Assembly (NCBI GenBank): GCA_007050885.1
Contig: SMYQ01000018.1
Coordinates: forward strand, 1 to 21,365
Origin: Candidatus Bathyarchaeota archaeon
Lineage (GTDB): Archaea > Thermoproteota > Bathyarchaeia > 40CM-2-53-6 > RBG-13-38-9
Direction: 5' to 3'
Length of the DNA stretch: 21,365 nucleotides
This document shows positions 13,700-21,365 of the stretch, piece by piece. The position numbers and the translations under genes are program-made. The notes under the pieces are model-generated. The model was given only the letters and a program-made list of their open reading frames with translations, made no database searches and was not told the DNA's origin. How positions within the stretch are numbered: the first letter of the stretch is position 1; every line of letters begins with the position of its first letter.

Positions 13700-14125
13700 A
13701 TGGTTAATTTTTCAGTAATTACATCATATGAACTCGAATTTGTATTAAGAATAGCTTTAGCTTTCATATATGGTGGTCTTATTGGTTTTGAGAGAGAAAG
13801 AGTTGACAGACCGGCAGGACTTAGAACACATATTCTTGTAGCTTTAGGTTCGACTCAGTTCACAATTTTATCCTTCTATGCGTTTCCAGGTTCTGATCCC
13901 GCTCGTATAGCAGCAGCCATAGTTGCAGGTATAGGTTTTATTGGAGCTGGGACTATTCTTCAAAGTAAAGATAAAGTGACTGGTATAACTACAGCAGCAT
14001 CTTTATGGATTACTGCATCGATTGGTATGGCATTAGGAATAGGTTACTACCTTATTGCTACTATTGTGGTAATTCTAACATACATTACATTAAAACTGAA
14101 GTGGCTTGAGAGGCGGCATAATTGA
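13700..14125 (+). CDS. MgtC/SapB family membrane protein
   Basis: The 141-aa protein has four membrane helices and the MgtC core: GGLIGFERERVDRPAGLRTH (about residues 25-44), ALGSTQ, then GIGFIGAGTIL (about 75-85) and GITTAASLWITASIGMA. It ends soon after the fourth helix, so it lacks the soluble C-terminal domain of Salmonella MgtC. Bacterial MgtC proteins modulate F-type ATP synthase and adaptation to low Mg2+ or acid; the archaeal role is unknown. The ATG is directly abutted by AGGAG (zero spacing). The upstream nested repeats suggest regulated expression. It forms its own unit, with 120 nt to the DUF92 gene and 125 nt to the next. Confidence 0.9.
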   Translation: MVNFSVITSYELEFVLRIALAFIYGGLIGFERERVDRPAGLRTHILVALGSTQFTILSFYAFPGSDPARIAAAIVAGIGFIGAGTILQSKDKVTGITTAASLWITASIGMALGIGYYLIATIVVILTYITLKLKWLERRHN

Positions 14126-14250
14126 AAAAAAGAATCCATCATAAATCTCTATATCTCCCTACTCCACTCAGAAAACATTTCTTTTTATTTTCTTGAAACA
14201 ATTCAACTCATTCTCACAAACATAACCAGATCATGTAAGGTAACGCTACT

Positions 14251-15093
14251 ATGCTTGATGTTATTACCCTAGCAATTCTAAGCATGTTTGCTACGGGAAT
14301 ATCCGACTTTTTCTATAAGCGAGCAAGAAACAAGGGAGCACATCCAGCTTTTTTTCTTACTTTTCAGAGCATTTTCTTTAATATGACAAATTTCGTTTTC
14401 ATATTATTCTCTGGGAGTATAGCGATATCCTTACTGACAATCTTTTTCGGTTTTATCTGTGGTTCGCTTGTATTTTTCTCAGTGTATATTTTTCTGAAGA
14501 GTCTTGGTAAAGGAGGAGCAAGTGTAAATGTTCCAATATTTAGATTGAGTTTTATAGTAACAGCAGTTTTAGCAATTTTTTTCCTTCAAGAGACCGCAAC
14601 TTTTGGTAAGATTATTGCTATCTGTCTTGCAGCTTTTAGCATACTTTCATTATCTAAAAGTCTGCATGTTGAAACCACCTCTATGATTGGAGTAATTCAA
14701 CTCATATTTGCAACATTTCTTTATGGATTATTTGGATTCTTTTATAAGTTAGCTATGTTATCTGGGGCAACACCAATAGGAATATTGTTTATTCAGGGAA
14801 TATGTTTCATTACATATGCTTTCATGCTTTCATATCGAAAAGGTCTTATCAAGAAATCTAGAGTTGTTATGATTTACGCCCCAATTTGTGGGGTTCTTTT
14901 ATCTACATCATATTTATTGCTCCTAAGGTCTCTAAAATTTGGTGAAGTTAGCATTAGTTTTTCAATTGTACAACTTAGTTTCGTGGTTACAAGTATTTTG
15001 GCTATAATATTTTGGAAAGAGAAAATCAATATCTTGAATCTTTTAGGAATAGTATCAGCTTTCATGGCAGTGATATTTTTTGCATATTTGTAA
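14251..15093 (+). CDS. DMT superfamily (EamA-type) transporter
   Basis: The 280-aa protein has ten predicted membrane helices arranged as two EamA repeats (about residues 1-130 and 145-280). Repeat signatures are visible at the ends: PIFRLSFIVTAVLAIFFLQE in the first half and SFSIVQLSFVVTSILAIIFW in the second, each followed by a short charged loop and a final helix. Substrate cannot be predicted; DMT members export metabolites, amino acids or nucleotide sugars. It starts at ATG 14251, with AAGG about 10 nt upstream. A 225-nt very AT-rich gap follows, holding the promoter of the AT-hook gene and nothing else I can identify. Confidence 0.85.
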   Translation: MLDVITLAILSMFATGISDFFYKRARNKGAHPAFFLTFQSIFFNMTNFVFILFSGSIAISLLTIFFGFICGSLVFFSVYIFLKSLGKGGASVNVPIFRLSFIVTAVLAIFFLQETATFGKIIAICLAAFSILSLSKSLHVETTSMIGVIQLIFATFLYGLFGFFYKLAMLSGATPIGILFIQGICFITYAFMLSYRKGLIKKSRVVMIYAPICGVLLSTSYLLLLRSLKFGEVSISFSIVQLSFVVTSILAIIFWKEKINILNLLGIVSAFMAVIFFAYL

Positions 15094-15273
15094 ATAAATA
15101 TGGTACTTTTAGATAATATTAATTACATTGGCTTTTTTTAGATATGTATGAAATAGAAAAAGATGCTTGTCAAAATACAAATTAGAATAGTTCATTATTT
15201 TATTTTAAATTATATTATGAGTTTTTTAATATTAATTATTTAAATATAAATCAAGTTTAAATTAAAATATTAA

Positions 15274-15290
15274 CGAAAAGCTTAATTTAT
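15274..15290 (+). promoter_or_regulatory. BRE/TATA-like promoter of the AT-hook gene
   Basis: CGAAAAGCTTAATTTAT shows an A-rich BRE followed by a TATA-like stretch centred near 15285. Transcription would start near 15311, about 8 nt before the ATG, so the message is almost leaderless. Confidence 0.55.
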
Positions 15291-15318
15291 TTATCAATTT
15301 CAGTATGTTAGATGAAAA

Positions 15319-15567
15319 ATGCCAAGGAGAAAGACGTCGAATATAATTTCTGATGTGATGGATTCTGCTGAAACTCTAAGGAAAGATATTGATGCAGTAC
15401 CGTATGAAATGAGAGATAAAATAAGAGAAATAGCAGTAGATATGATTTCAGAGCCAAAAAAAGGTCGTGGTAGACCTCGAAAGAAAAGAGGAAGACCAAA
15501 AAAGAAACGAGGAAAACCACGTAAAAGAAAAAAGAAACCAAAAGCAGAAACAATAGCATCATTATAG
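15319..15567 (+). CDS. Triple AT-hook DNA-binding protein
   Basis: The 82-aa protein has a helical N-terminal part (about residues 7-44, acidic/amphipathic, NIISDVMDSAETLRKDIDAV) and a very basic tail with three AT-hooks, RGRP (50-53), RGRP (57-60) and RGKP (64-67), spaced exactly seven residues apart and separated by Lys/Arg runs. AT-hooks insert into the minor groove of AT-rich DNA, so this is a likely nucleoid-associated or chromatin-shaping protein in this AT-rich genome. The N-terminal helix may dimerise or recruit a partner. The start is ATG 15319; nearby ATGs at 15305 and 15312 are out of frame. It has its own promoter and a hairpin after the stop. Confidence 0.85.
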   Translation: MPRRKTSNIISDVMDSAETLRKDIDAVPYEMRDKIREIAVDMISEPKKGRGRPRKKRGRPKKKRGKPRKRKKKPKAETIASL

Positions 15568-15578
15568 CCATATAGGCT
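15566..15578. terminator. Small hairpin between convergent genes (possible bidirectional terminator)
   Basis: AGCC and GGCT flank a 5-nt ATATA loop, overlapping the last bases of the AT-hook stop codon, and are followed by TATTTTAG and further T-rich sequence. It lies in the 23-nt gap before the convergent DUF167 gene. Confidence 0.35.
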
Positions 15579-15590
15579 TATTTTAGAAAA

Positions 15591-15803
15591 TTATTTTTGA
15601 ATATCTACAATCTTTCTCTTTGATTTAAATCCTGATATTATTTGAATTTGTGAACTAGGAATATCGAAATGCCTCGCAAGTTTCTTAATCAATTCTAAAT
15701 TAGCTTTACCTTTTACAGGTGGAGATCTTATGCCGATAATTATTTTATTTTGGTCAATGATTATGTTATCTTTTCTAAATTGAACTTCAACATTATATCT
15801 CAT
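15591..15803 (-). CDS. DUF167 (YggU/UPF0235) family protein, short form
   Basis: The 70-aa protein matches the DUF167 family core: VPVxGKAN-type SPPVKGKANLELIKKLARHF (about residues 27-46), then SSQIQIISGFKSKRKIVDI (50-68). Most family members have about 95-110 residues, so this is at the short end, with an abbreviated N-terminal strand and no C-terminal extension. It starts at ATG 15803. It is convergent with the AT-hook gene and divergent from the DUF255 gene. Function of the family is not established. Confidence 0.85.
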   Translation of the reverse strand: MRYNVEVQFRKDNIIIDQNKIIIGIRSPPVKGKANLELIKKLARHFDIPSSQIQIISGFKSKRKIVDIQK

Positions 15804-15834
15804 GAGCTAGTCCACATAATTTAATTTATTTGAT

Positions 15835-15859
15835 CGAAAATTACCTTATAATATTTAAG
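15835..15859 (+). promoter_or_regulatory. Candidate promoter of the DUF255 gene
   Basis: The stretch opens CGAAAATTACCTTATAATAT: an A-rich BRE-like start and a TATA-like CTTATAATATTTAAG centred near 15850, placing the transcript start near 15876, about 30 nt before the TTG start. Supported by position and composition only. Confidence 0.35.
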
Positions 15860-15907
15860 ATAAGTTCGATTCTGATAGCGTTAATTATAGAGAGAATATA
15901 AAGTCTA

Positions 15908-18034
15908 TTGCAGGGCGTGATTGCGTTTTCAAATAATAAGCAAAAGAAATTACATAATTACGAAAATCATTTAATAAACGAAACAAGTCCCTATCTCCTC
16001 CAACATGCTCATAATCCTGTTGACTGGTATTCTTGGTGTAATGAGGCATTCGAGAAAGCTAGAAAAGAAAACAAGTTAATTTTTCTTTCAATTGGCTACT
16101 CGACATGTCATTGGTGCCATGTTATGAAAAGAGAATCTTTTGAAGACTTAGGGGTAGCTAGATTGATGAACAAAGCTTTCGTTTCAATTAAAGTGGATAG
16201 AGAAGAACGACCTGATATAGATAATATATACATGACTATCTGTCAGATGATTTCTAATAATTGTGGTTGGCCACTAACAATCATAATGACACCTAGCAAG
16301 AAGCCCTTTTTTGCGGGTACCTATATACCAAAACAAAGCAGACTCGGACATATCGGTATGCTAGAGCTGGTCCCCAAGATAGAAGAATTCTGGATCACCA
16401 GATCTGAAGAGATATTGAATTCTGCAGAATTAATAACAGCAAATCTACGTAAAATAACAGATATCCAACAAGGACAGATTCTAGACAATAATACTTTGAA
16501 AATTGCATATAATGAACTATCTCAGCGTTTCGATGAAGTTAATGGAGGATTCGGAGAAGCTCCAAAGTTTCCTATCCCGCATAATTACTTTTTCTTACTC
16601 CGGTATTGGAGGAGAATAGGTGATGCTCGAGCTCTGCAAATGGTAGATAGATCATTGCAATCCATGCGAAATGGAGGAATATTCGATCACGTAGGTGGGG
16701 GTTTTCACAGGTATTCTACAGACTCTAAATGGATTGTTCCACACTTCGAGAAGATGCTTTACGATCAAGCTCTATTGGCGATGGTCTATACAGAGGCATT
16801 CCAAGTAACAAAGAAGTCTGAATTCAAACAGACGGTTGAAGAAATTTTAACCTATGTTTTGCGTGAGATGGTATCGTCTGAAGATGCTTTCTACTCAGCC
16901 GAAGATGCCGAGAGTGAAGGTGAAGAAGGTTCATACTATCTTTGGAAAAAAGAAGAAATCAATAAAATTCTTGTTGAAGATGCTGATTTTGCTTCTAATA
17001 TTTTTGATATAAGGGCTGAGGGCAATTTTATTGAAGAAAGTTCAGGTCAAAGATTAGGGGTAAACATTCTATATCTTAGAAAATCAATTTCTGAACTAGC
17101 ATCTTACCTAGCATTATCTGAAAAAGAAATTGAAAAGAAAATAAAAAATATTCAACAGAAATTATTAGATGAACGAAAGAAACGCCAATCACCAAACAAA
17201 GACGATAAAATTTTAACAGACTGGAACGGTTTGATGATTGCAGCCCTTAGCAAATCAACCCAAATTTTAGATGAGTTAAAATATTTAGAAGCTGCAAAAA
17301 AGGCAGCGGATTTCATAATTAGTAAGATACGTCTTTCAAATGGTCGATTATCCCATTTCTATAAAGATAATGAACAATCCATCTATGCGTATTTAGACGA
17401 TTATGCTTTTTTGATATGGGGACTGATTGAATTATATGAAGCAACGTTCAACGTTGATTATCTAAAATCAGCTTTAGAACTTAATGATTATTTACTAAAA
17501 TATTATTGGGATAATGAACGTGGTGGATTTTATTTTTCCTCAGATGATAGTGAAACAATTCTAATTCGTAAAAAAGAAATTTATGATGGAGCCATTCCTT
17601 CAGGCAATTCAGTACAAATGTTGAATCTTCTTCGCTTAAGTCGTATAACTGCTAACATTGAATTTGAAGAAAAGGCAATTCAGATCTGCAAATCATTTTC
17701 AAGCATTGTAACTAAATCACCATCATCATTTACACAATTAATGGTTGCATTAGATTTCTTGTTGGGACCGTCATATGAGGTTGTTATAGCTGGTGATTCT
17801 AGGGCAGATGACACAAAAAATATGTTAAAAATTTTAAAAGCAAATTTTCTGCCAAATAAAGTACTTCTTCTAAATCCCACGGAAGAAGAATCGCCAAAGT
17901 TACATGAAATCGTACATCATATTATGAAAAAACCTAGTATTAACGGTCAGGCTACTTCATACATATGTACAAATTATTCTTGTAAAGAGCCAACAACTGA
18001 TGTTAAAAAAATGATTAAAATTTTAGAATCGTAG
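15908..18034 (+). CDS. DUF255 thioredoxin-like / six-hairpin protein (YyaL, SPATA20 family)
   Basis: The 708-aa protein has two parts. The N-terminal thioredoxin-like DUF255 domain (about residues 18-185) has the family hallmark [20 protein letters not shown] (22-41), a CHWC redox-type motif (Cys67, Cys70) and [10 protein letters not shown]. The rest is an alpha/alpha-barrel resembling N-acylglucosamine 2-epimerase/glycosidase folds, with [40 protein letters not shown] and a later [18 protein letters not shown]. Length is normal for the family (650-750). Function is not established. It starts at TTG 15908; the protein begins about 20 residues before the conserved region, so a later start such as GTG 15917 is possible. 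Confidence 0.9.
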   Translation: MQGVIAFSNNKQKKLHNYENHLINETSPYLLQHAHNPVDWYSWCNEAFEKARKENKLIFLSIGYSTCHWCHVMKRESFEDLGVARLMNKAFVSIKVDREERPDIDNIYMTICQMISNNCGWPLTIIMTPSKKPFFAGTYIPKQSRLGHIGMLELVPKIEEFWITRSEEILNSAELITANLRKITDIQQGQILDNNTLKIAYNELSQRFDEVNGGFGEAPKFPIPHNYFFLLRYWRRIGDARALQMVDRSLQSMRNGGIFDHVGGGFHRYSTDSKWIVPHFEKMLYDQALLAMVYTEAFQVTKKSEFKQTVEEILTYVLREMVSSEDAFYSAEDAESEGEEGSYYLWKKEEINKILVEDADFASNIFDIRAEGNFIEESSGQRLGVNILYLRKSISELASYLALSEKEIEKKIKNIQQKLLDERKKRQSPNKDDKILTDWNGLMIAALSKSTQILDELKYLEAAKKAADFIISKIRLSNGRLSHFYKDNEQSIYAYLDDYAFLIWGLIELYEATFNVDYLKSALELNDYLLKYYWDNERGGFYFSSDDSETILIRKKEIYDGAIPSGNSVQMLNLLRLSRITANIEFEEKAIQICKSFSSIVTKSPSSFTQLMVALDFLLGPSYEVVIAGDSRADDTKNMLKILKANFLPNKVLLLNPTEEESPKLHEIVHHIMKKPSINGQATSYICTNYSCKEPTTDVKKMIKILES

Positions 18035-18186
18035 CTATTATGTGATAGTCAAAATTATTGAAAAAAACAATCCATAATTATTTTTCATAATTTAATTAGT
18101 TCACGATGAACCATACAATTTTAAGACATAGAAGATATCAAAAGTATTGCATAGATTTAGAATATTCAGTGAGGTAAACTTTTCCA

Positions 18187-19203
18187 ATGGAGAAACGAGC
18201 TAAAGTAGCAATTTTAAAAGTAGACAATTTTAAGGATCCATATGATACTATTGAAGAGACTGTTAGATTAGCTGGTGGATTTGAAAGCACTATAGCTGAA
18301 AACTCCAAAGTCACAATCAAACCAAATTTGGTTAGAATTCCAAAATACAAACGAGGAGAGCTTCCAAAAGGATGTGCTACAAGTTTTGAGGTTATGGATG
18401 CAGTAATAAGATTGGTCAAGAAAAGGACTTCCAAGATAGCCGTGATAGAGTCTGACACCCTTCTAGGAACTACTGAGACAGCCTTTGAAAAACATGGAAT
18501 ATATGATTTATCGGATAAATATGATCTAGAATTGATCAATGCAACCAACGATGAACTGGTTGATTGTGAGATACCAGATCCACAATTCTATGTTGCTTTA
18601 GATGGTTTGGATTGGCTTGATGAACCAGAAAGGAGTATGTTTGCACGAGAATATGTTCTGAAGCTTTCTAAGAAATATGTGGATAGTGTAAGAATTTCTG
18701 TGCCATCAATGAAAACACAAGCAGATCCTTACTCAGCTATTACTTTTTCAATCAAGAATATGTTTGGGGTTCTTCCTGAAGTTAGGAAATTTCCTAAATT
18801 TCATGAAATAAAGTCATGGAATGGTAAGAAATTTAATATTGGAATAAATGTGGGTAGATCTCTTCTGGATGTTTGTCAGGTTGCACCGCCAAATTATGCA
18901 ATAATTGATGGACTTTGGGGTCTTCATGGGCCGGGTGCACCCTCGACTGGATATACTGTGAAAATTGGTGTGATTATTGCATCAAAAGATGCTTGGGCAG
19001 CCGATACTGTCGCTGGCGCAGTTGTAGGTTTTGATATGCGAAGATTATTCTATTTTAGAAAAGCTGAGAGCTTGGGGTTAGGAGTAACAAACATGGAAGA
19101 TATAGAAATTGTCGGGGAGAAAATTGACTCTGTTAATGTTCCTTTCAAACTTGATGTTAGTTTAGAGGCTCAGAGACTATTGGATAAAGCTGTAGGCCGA
19201 TAG
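18187..19203 (+). CDS. DUF362 domain protein
   Basis: The 338-aa protein matches DUF362: TIKPNLVR (about residues 46-53), a VAVIESD-like IAVIESDTLLGTTETAFEKHGI (about 97-118), a VRISVPSMKTQA segment, SIKNMFGVLPE (about 192-202) and an AIIDGLWGLHGPGAPSTG loop (about 240-257). There are no CxxCxxC clusters, so the ferredoxin module fused to many DUF362 proteins is absent. Function is unknown; redox or metal-related roles have been suggested for the family. It starts at ATG 18187, with GAGGT 12 nt upstream. The 152-nt gap before it has no gene; AAAAGTATTGCAT at 18139-18151 is a weak TATA-like element. Confidence 0.85.
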   Translation: MEKRAKVAILKVDNFKDPYDTIEETVRLAGGFESTIAENSKVTIKPNLVRIPKYKRGELPKGCATSFEVMDAVIRLVKKRTSKIAVIESDTLLGTTETAFEKHGIYDLSDKYDLELINATNDELVDCEIPDPQFYVALDGLDWLDEPERSMFAREYVLKLSKKYVDSVRISVPSMKTQADPYSAITFSIKNMFGVLPEVRKFPKFHEIKSWNGKKFNIGINVGRSLLDVCQVAPPNYAIIDGLWGLHGPGAPSTGYTVKIGVIIASKDAWAADTVAGAVVGFDMRRLFYFRKAESLGLGVTNMEDIEIVGEKIDSVNVPFKLDVSLEAQRLLDKAVGR

Positions 19204-19251
19204 AATTTTGAAATGCGTTTGAAGAATATTTGTAATTGATTTGAAATGTGA

Positions 19252-20262
<1,011 letters not shown>

Positions 20263-20414
20263 TATAGAATTACCTACATATTTTTTTGAATTAGATGTAC
20301 CTATTATGCATATAGTATTTGTTTTAATATGTGATAATAGGGATGACTTTTTTTTTCTAGCGTTTTCTAATTTAGAGGATTATTATTTTCTTAATAGTTA
20401 ATTCACTCACTTTA

Positions 20415-20430
20415 GAAAAGCTTACATTTG
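20415..20430 (+). promoter_or_regulatory. BRE/TATA-like promoter of the deoxyhypusine synthase-like gene
   Basis: GAAAAGCTTACATTTG repeats the core seen at 10683 and 15275. Transcription would start near 20450, leaving a leader of about 55 nt with GGGGTT shortly before the ATG. The 243-nt gap between this gene and the divergent dehydrogenase holds no other gene. Confidence 0.5.
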
Positions 20431-20505
20431 TTTTGAATACATCAATTCGTTAGAATTTCCCTTTAATTTATAATCACATGTTGATTGGCTGGGGTTAAGC
20501 AGATA

Positions 20506-21365
20506 ATGAAAAAAATGTTGAGACGTCCTACTGTACCAATTCCAGTAGGCCAAGGAAAAAGCATAGACGACATATTGAGTGAGATGAAACTTACAGCCTT
20601 CCAAGGCAGAAAACTAGCTGAAACTGTAGATGTATGGTCAAGGATGCTAAGAAAGAGAAGAACAGTAATATGGTTTGGATTTGCTGGTGCTATGATTCCA
20701 GCAGGTATGCGAAGGCTGTTGGCCTACCTCATCAAGAAAAGGATGGTTGATGTAATAGTATCTACTGGAGCAAATTTCTATCATGATGCGTTTGAAGTAG
20801 CTGGTGGTAAACATTATCTCGGAAATGAAGCCTGTGATGATAGAAAGCTTAGAAGGTATAGGATTGATCGAATTTATGATGTTTATGCTGATGAGGATAA
20901 ATTCTATCAGTTTGATAGATGGCTAGACAAAGTTTTTAGTGAACAGCTTCAAGATAATTATCAGTATTCTTCACGTGAGATATTATGGCAGTTGGGAAAA
21001 GCTTTCTACGATAAATATGGTGATGTAGACTCTACGATAGTAAGTTCATATAGAAAAGGAGTTCCTCTTTTCTGTCCAGCTTTTGGTGATAGTGCTTTAG
21101 GATTTTCTCTAATGTTTTCTAATAGAAAAAGAAAAAGAAATCTAATACTCAATGCATTCAAAGATGTCGATGAAAGTTCGAGAATAACAGAGAAAGCAAA
21201 AAGCACAGGTGTGGTATACATTGGAGGGGGCACACCTAAAAATTTCATTCAACAAACGTCGGTTATAGCTAGTTATCAGACAAGACATGACCGAAGTCAT
21301 AACTTTGCGGTACAGTTCACTATGGATATGCCTTTTTGGGGAGGATTGAGTGGTTGCACTTTTGA
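20506..21365 (+). CDS. Deoxyhypusine synthase-like protein (partial, runs off the window)
   Basis: An open frame from ATG 20506 to the right edge gives 286 residues with no stop. The deoxyhypusine synthase fold is evident: WFGFAGAMIPAGMRRLLAYL (56-75), VDVIVSTGANFYHDAFEVAG (81-100), LFCPAFGDSALG (188-199), and the active-site loop IGGGTPKNFIQQ (239-250), whose Lys245 corresponds to the enamine-forming lysine. Canonical eIF5A-modifying enzymes usually read Lys-His-His here; this one reads Lys-Asn-Phe, and the downstream FTMDMPFWGGLSGCTF resembles the DHS-like subgroup (related enzymes can act on small polyamines or agmatine). It may therefore modify aIF5A or make a polyamine. A TTG at 20485 is an alternative start. 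Confidence 0.88.
   Translation, partial: MKKMLRRPTVPIPVGQGKSIDDILSEMKLTAFQGRKLAETVDVWSRMLRKRRTVIWFGFAGAMIPAGMRRLLAYLIKKRMVDVIVSTGANFYHDAFEVAGGKHYLGNEACDDRKLRRYRIDRIYDVYADEDKFYQFDRWLDKVFSEQLQDNYQYSSREILWQLGKAFYDKYGDVDSTIVSSYRKGVPLFCPAFGDSALGFSLMFSNRKRKRNLILNAFKDVDESSRITEKAKSTGVVYIGGGTPKNFIQQTSVIASYQTRHDRSHNFAVQFTMDMPFWGGLSGCTF

Noticed and set aside
15308..15571. Phe/Leu-rich 87-aa minus-strand ORF that looks like a membrane protein
   Set aside because: It is the antisense of the Lys/Arg-rich AT-hook gene; AAA/AGA codons read as TTT/TCT give false hydrophobicity.
18138..18548. 136-aa minus-strand ORF
   Set aside because: It lies opposite the 5' part of the DUF362 gene, which has clear family motifs; no independent support.
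20422..20604. 60-aa minus-strand ORF
   Set aside because: It covers the promoter and start of the deoxyhypusine synthase-like gene on the opposite strand and has no recognisable features.

Overview
The window looks like chromosomal DNA of an AT-rich archaeon, most likely from the TACK side (Nitrososphaerota/Bathyarchaeota-like). The evidence is a tRNA-Leu split by two introns (one at the anticodon, one in the D-loop), a TrmB-type regulator, DUF1786, DUF123 and DUF92 proteins, an AT-hook protein, archaeal BRE/TATA-like promoters, and very frequent TTG/GTG starts (at least seven genes are read from TTG). The phylum is an inference; no ribosomal marker is present.

Positions 1-2300 look like an accessory cassette at a tRNA. 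An intact tRNA-Leu(GAG) on the minus strand (2144-2294) is matched by a 28-bp exact direct repeat of its 3' end at 22-49. A further related repeat lies between them at 1477-1505. The segment between carries a membrane GT2 glycosyltransferase, with a near-ideal 23-bp palindrome just upstream of its start, and a lipocalin-like protein. No recombinase is visible. Next come an ECF S-component-like membrane protein and an unrecognised 171-aa protein, both on the minus strand.

Positions 3845-6734 hold a DUF1786 (ASKHA-fold) protein, a thioredoxin, a TrmB-like regulator and a convergent DUF123 protein. Positions 6823-10566 form a compact plus-strand operon with gaps or overlaps of 0-4 nt: a sugar-1-phosphate nucleotidylyltransferase with a left-handed beta-helix tail, a phosphoglucosamine/phosphomanno-mutase, a polyprenyl-phosphate HexNAc-1-phosphate transferase (GPT/WecA/MraY superfamily), and an 81-aa two-helix membrane protein. 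The predicted pathway runs from sugar phosphate to nucleotide sugar to lipid-linked sugar, i.e. the start of glycan assembly on a polyprenol carrier.

A 423-nt gap follows, with its own promoter-like box, a candidate 36-aa small protein and a 10-bp-arm inverted repeat, then a DUF4349 membrane protein. At 11933-13579 a VTE5/dolichol-kinase-like membrane kinase and a DUF92/VTE6-like protein are divergently transcribed. Together they could phosphorylate an isoprenoid alcohol in two steps, and they sit 1.4 kb from the lipid-carrier transferase operon.

The rest contains an MgtC family protein, a DMT/EamA transporter, an 82-aa triple AT-hook protein, a short DUF167 protein, a DUF255 thioredoxin-like protein, a DUF362 protein, a zinc alcohol dehydrogenase and, running off the right edge, a deoxyhypusine synthase-like enzyme. 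A recurring box, GAAAAGCTTA followed by AT-rich sequence, precedes the 36-aa ORF, the AT-hook gene and the deoxyhypusine synthase-like gene, and is probably the local BRE/TATA promoter form.
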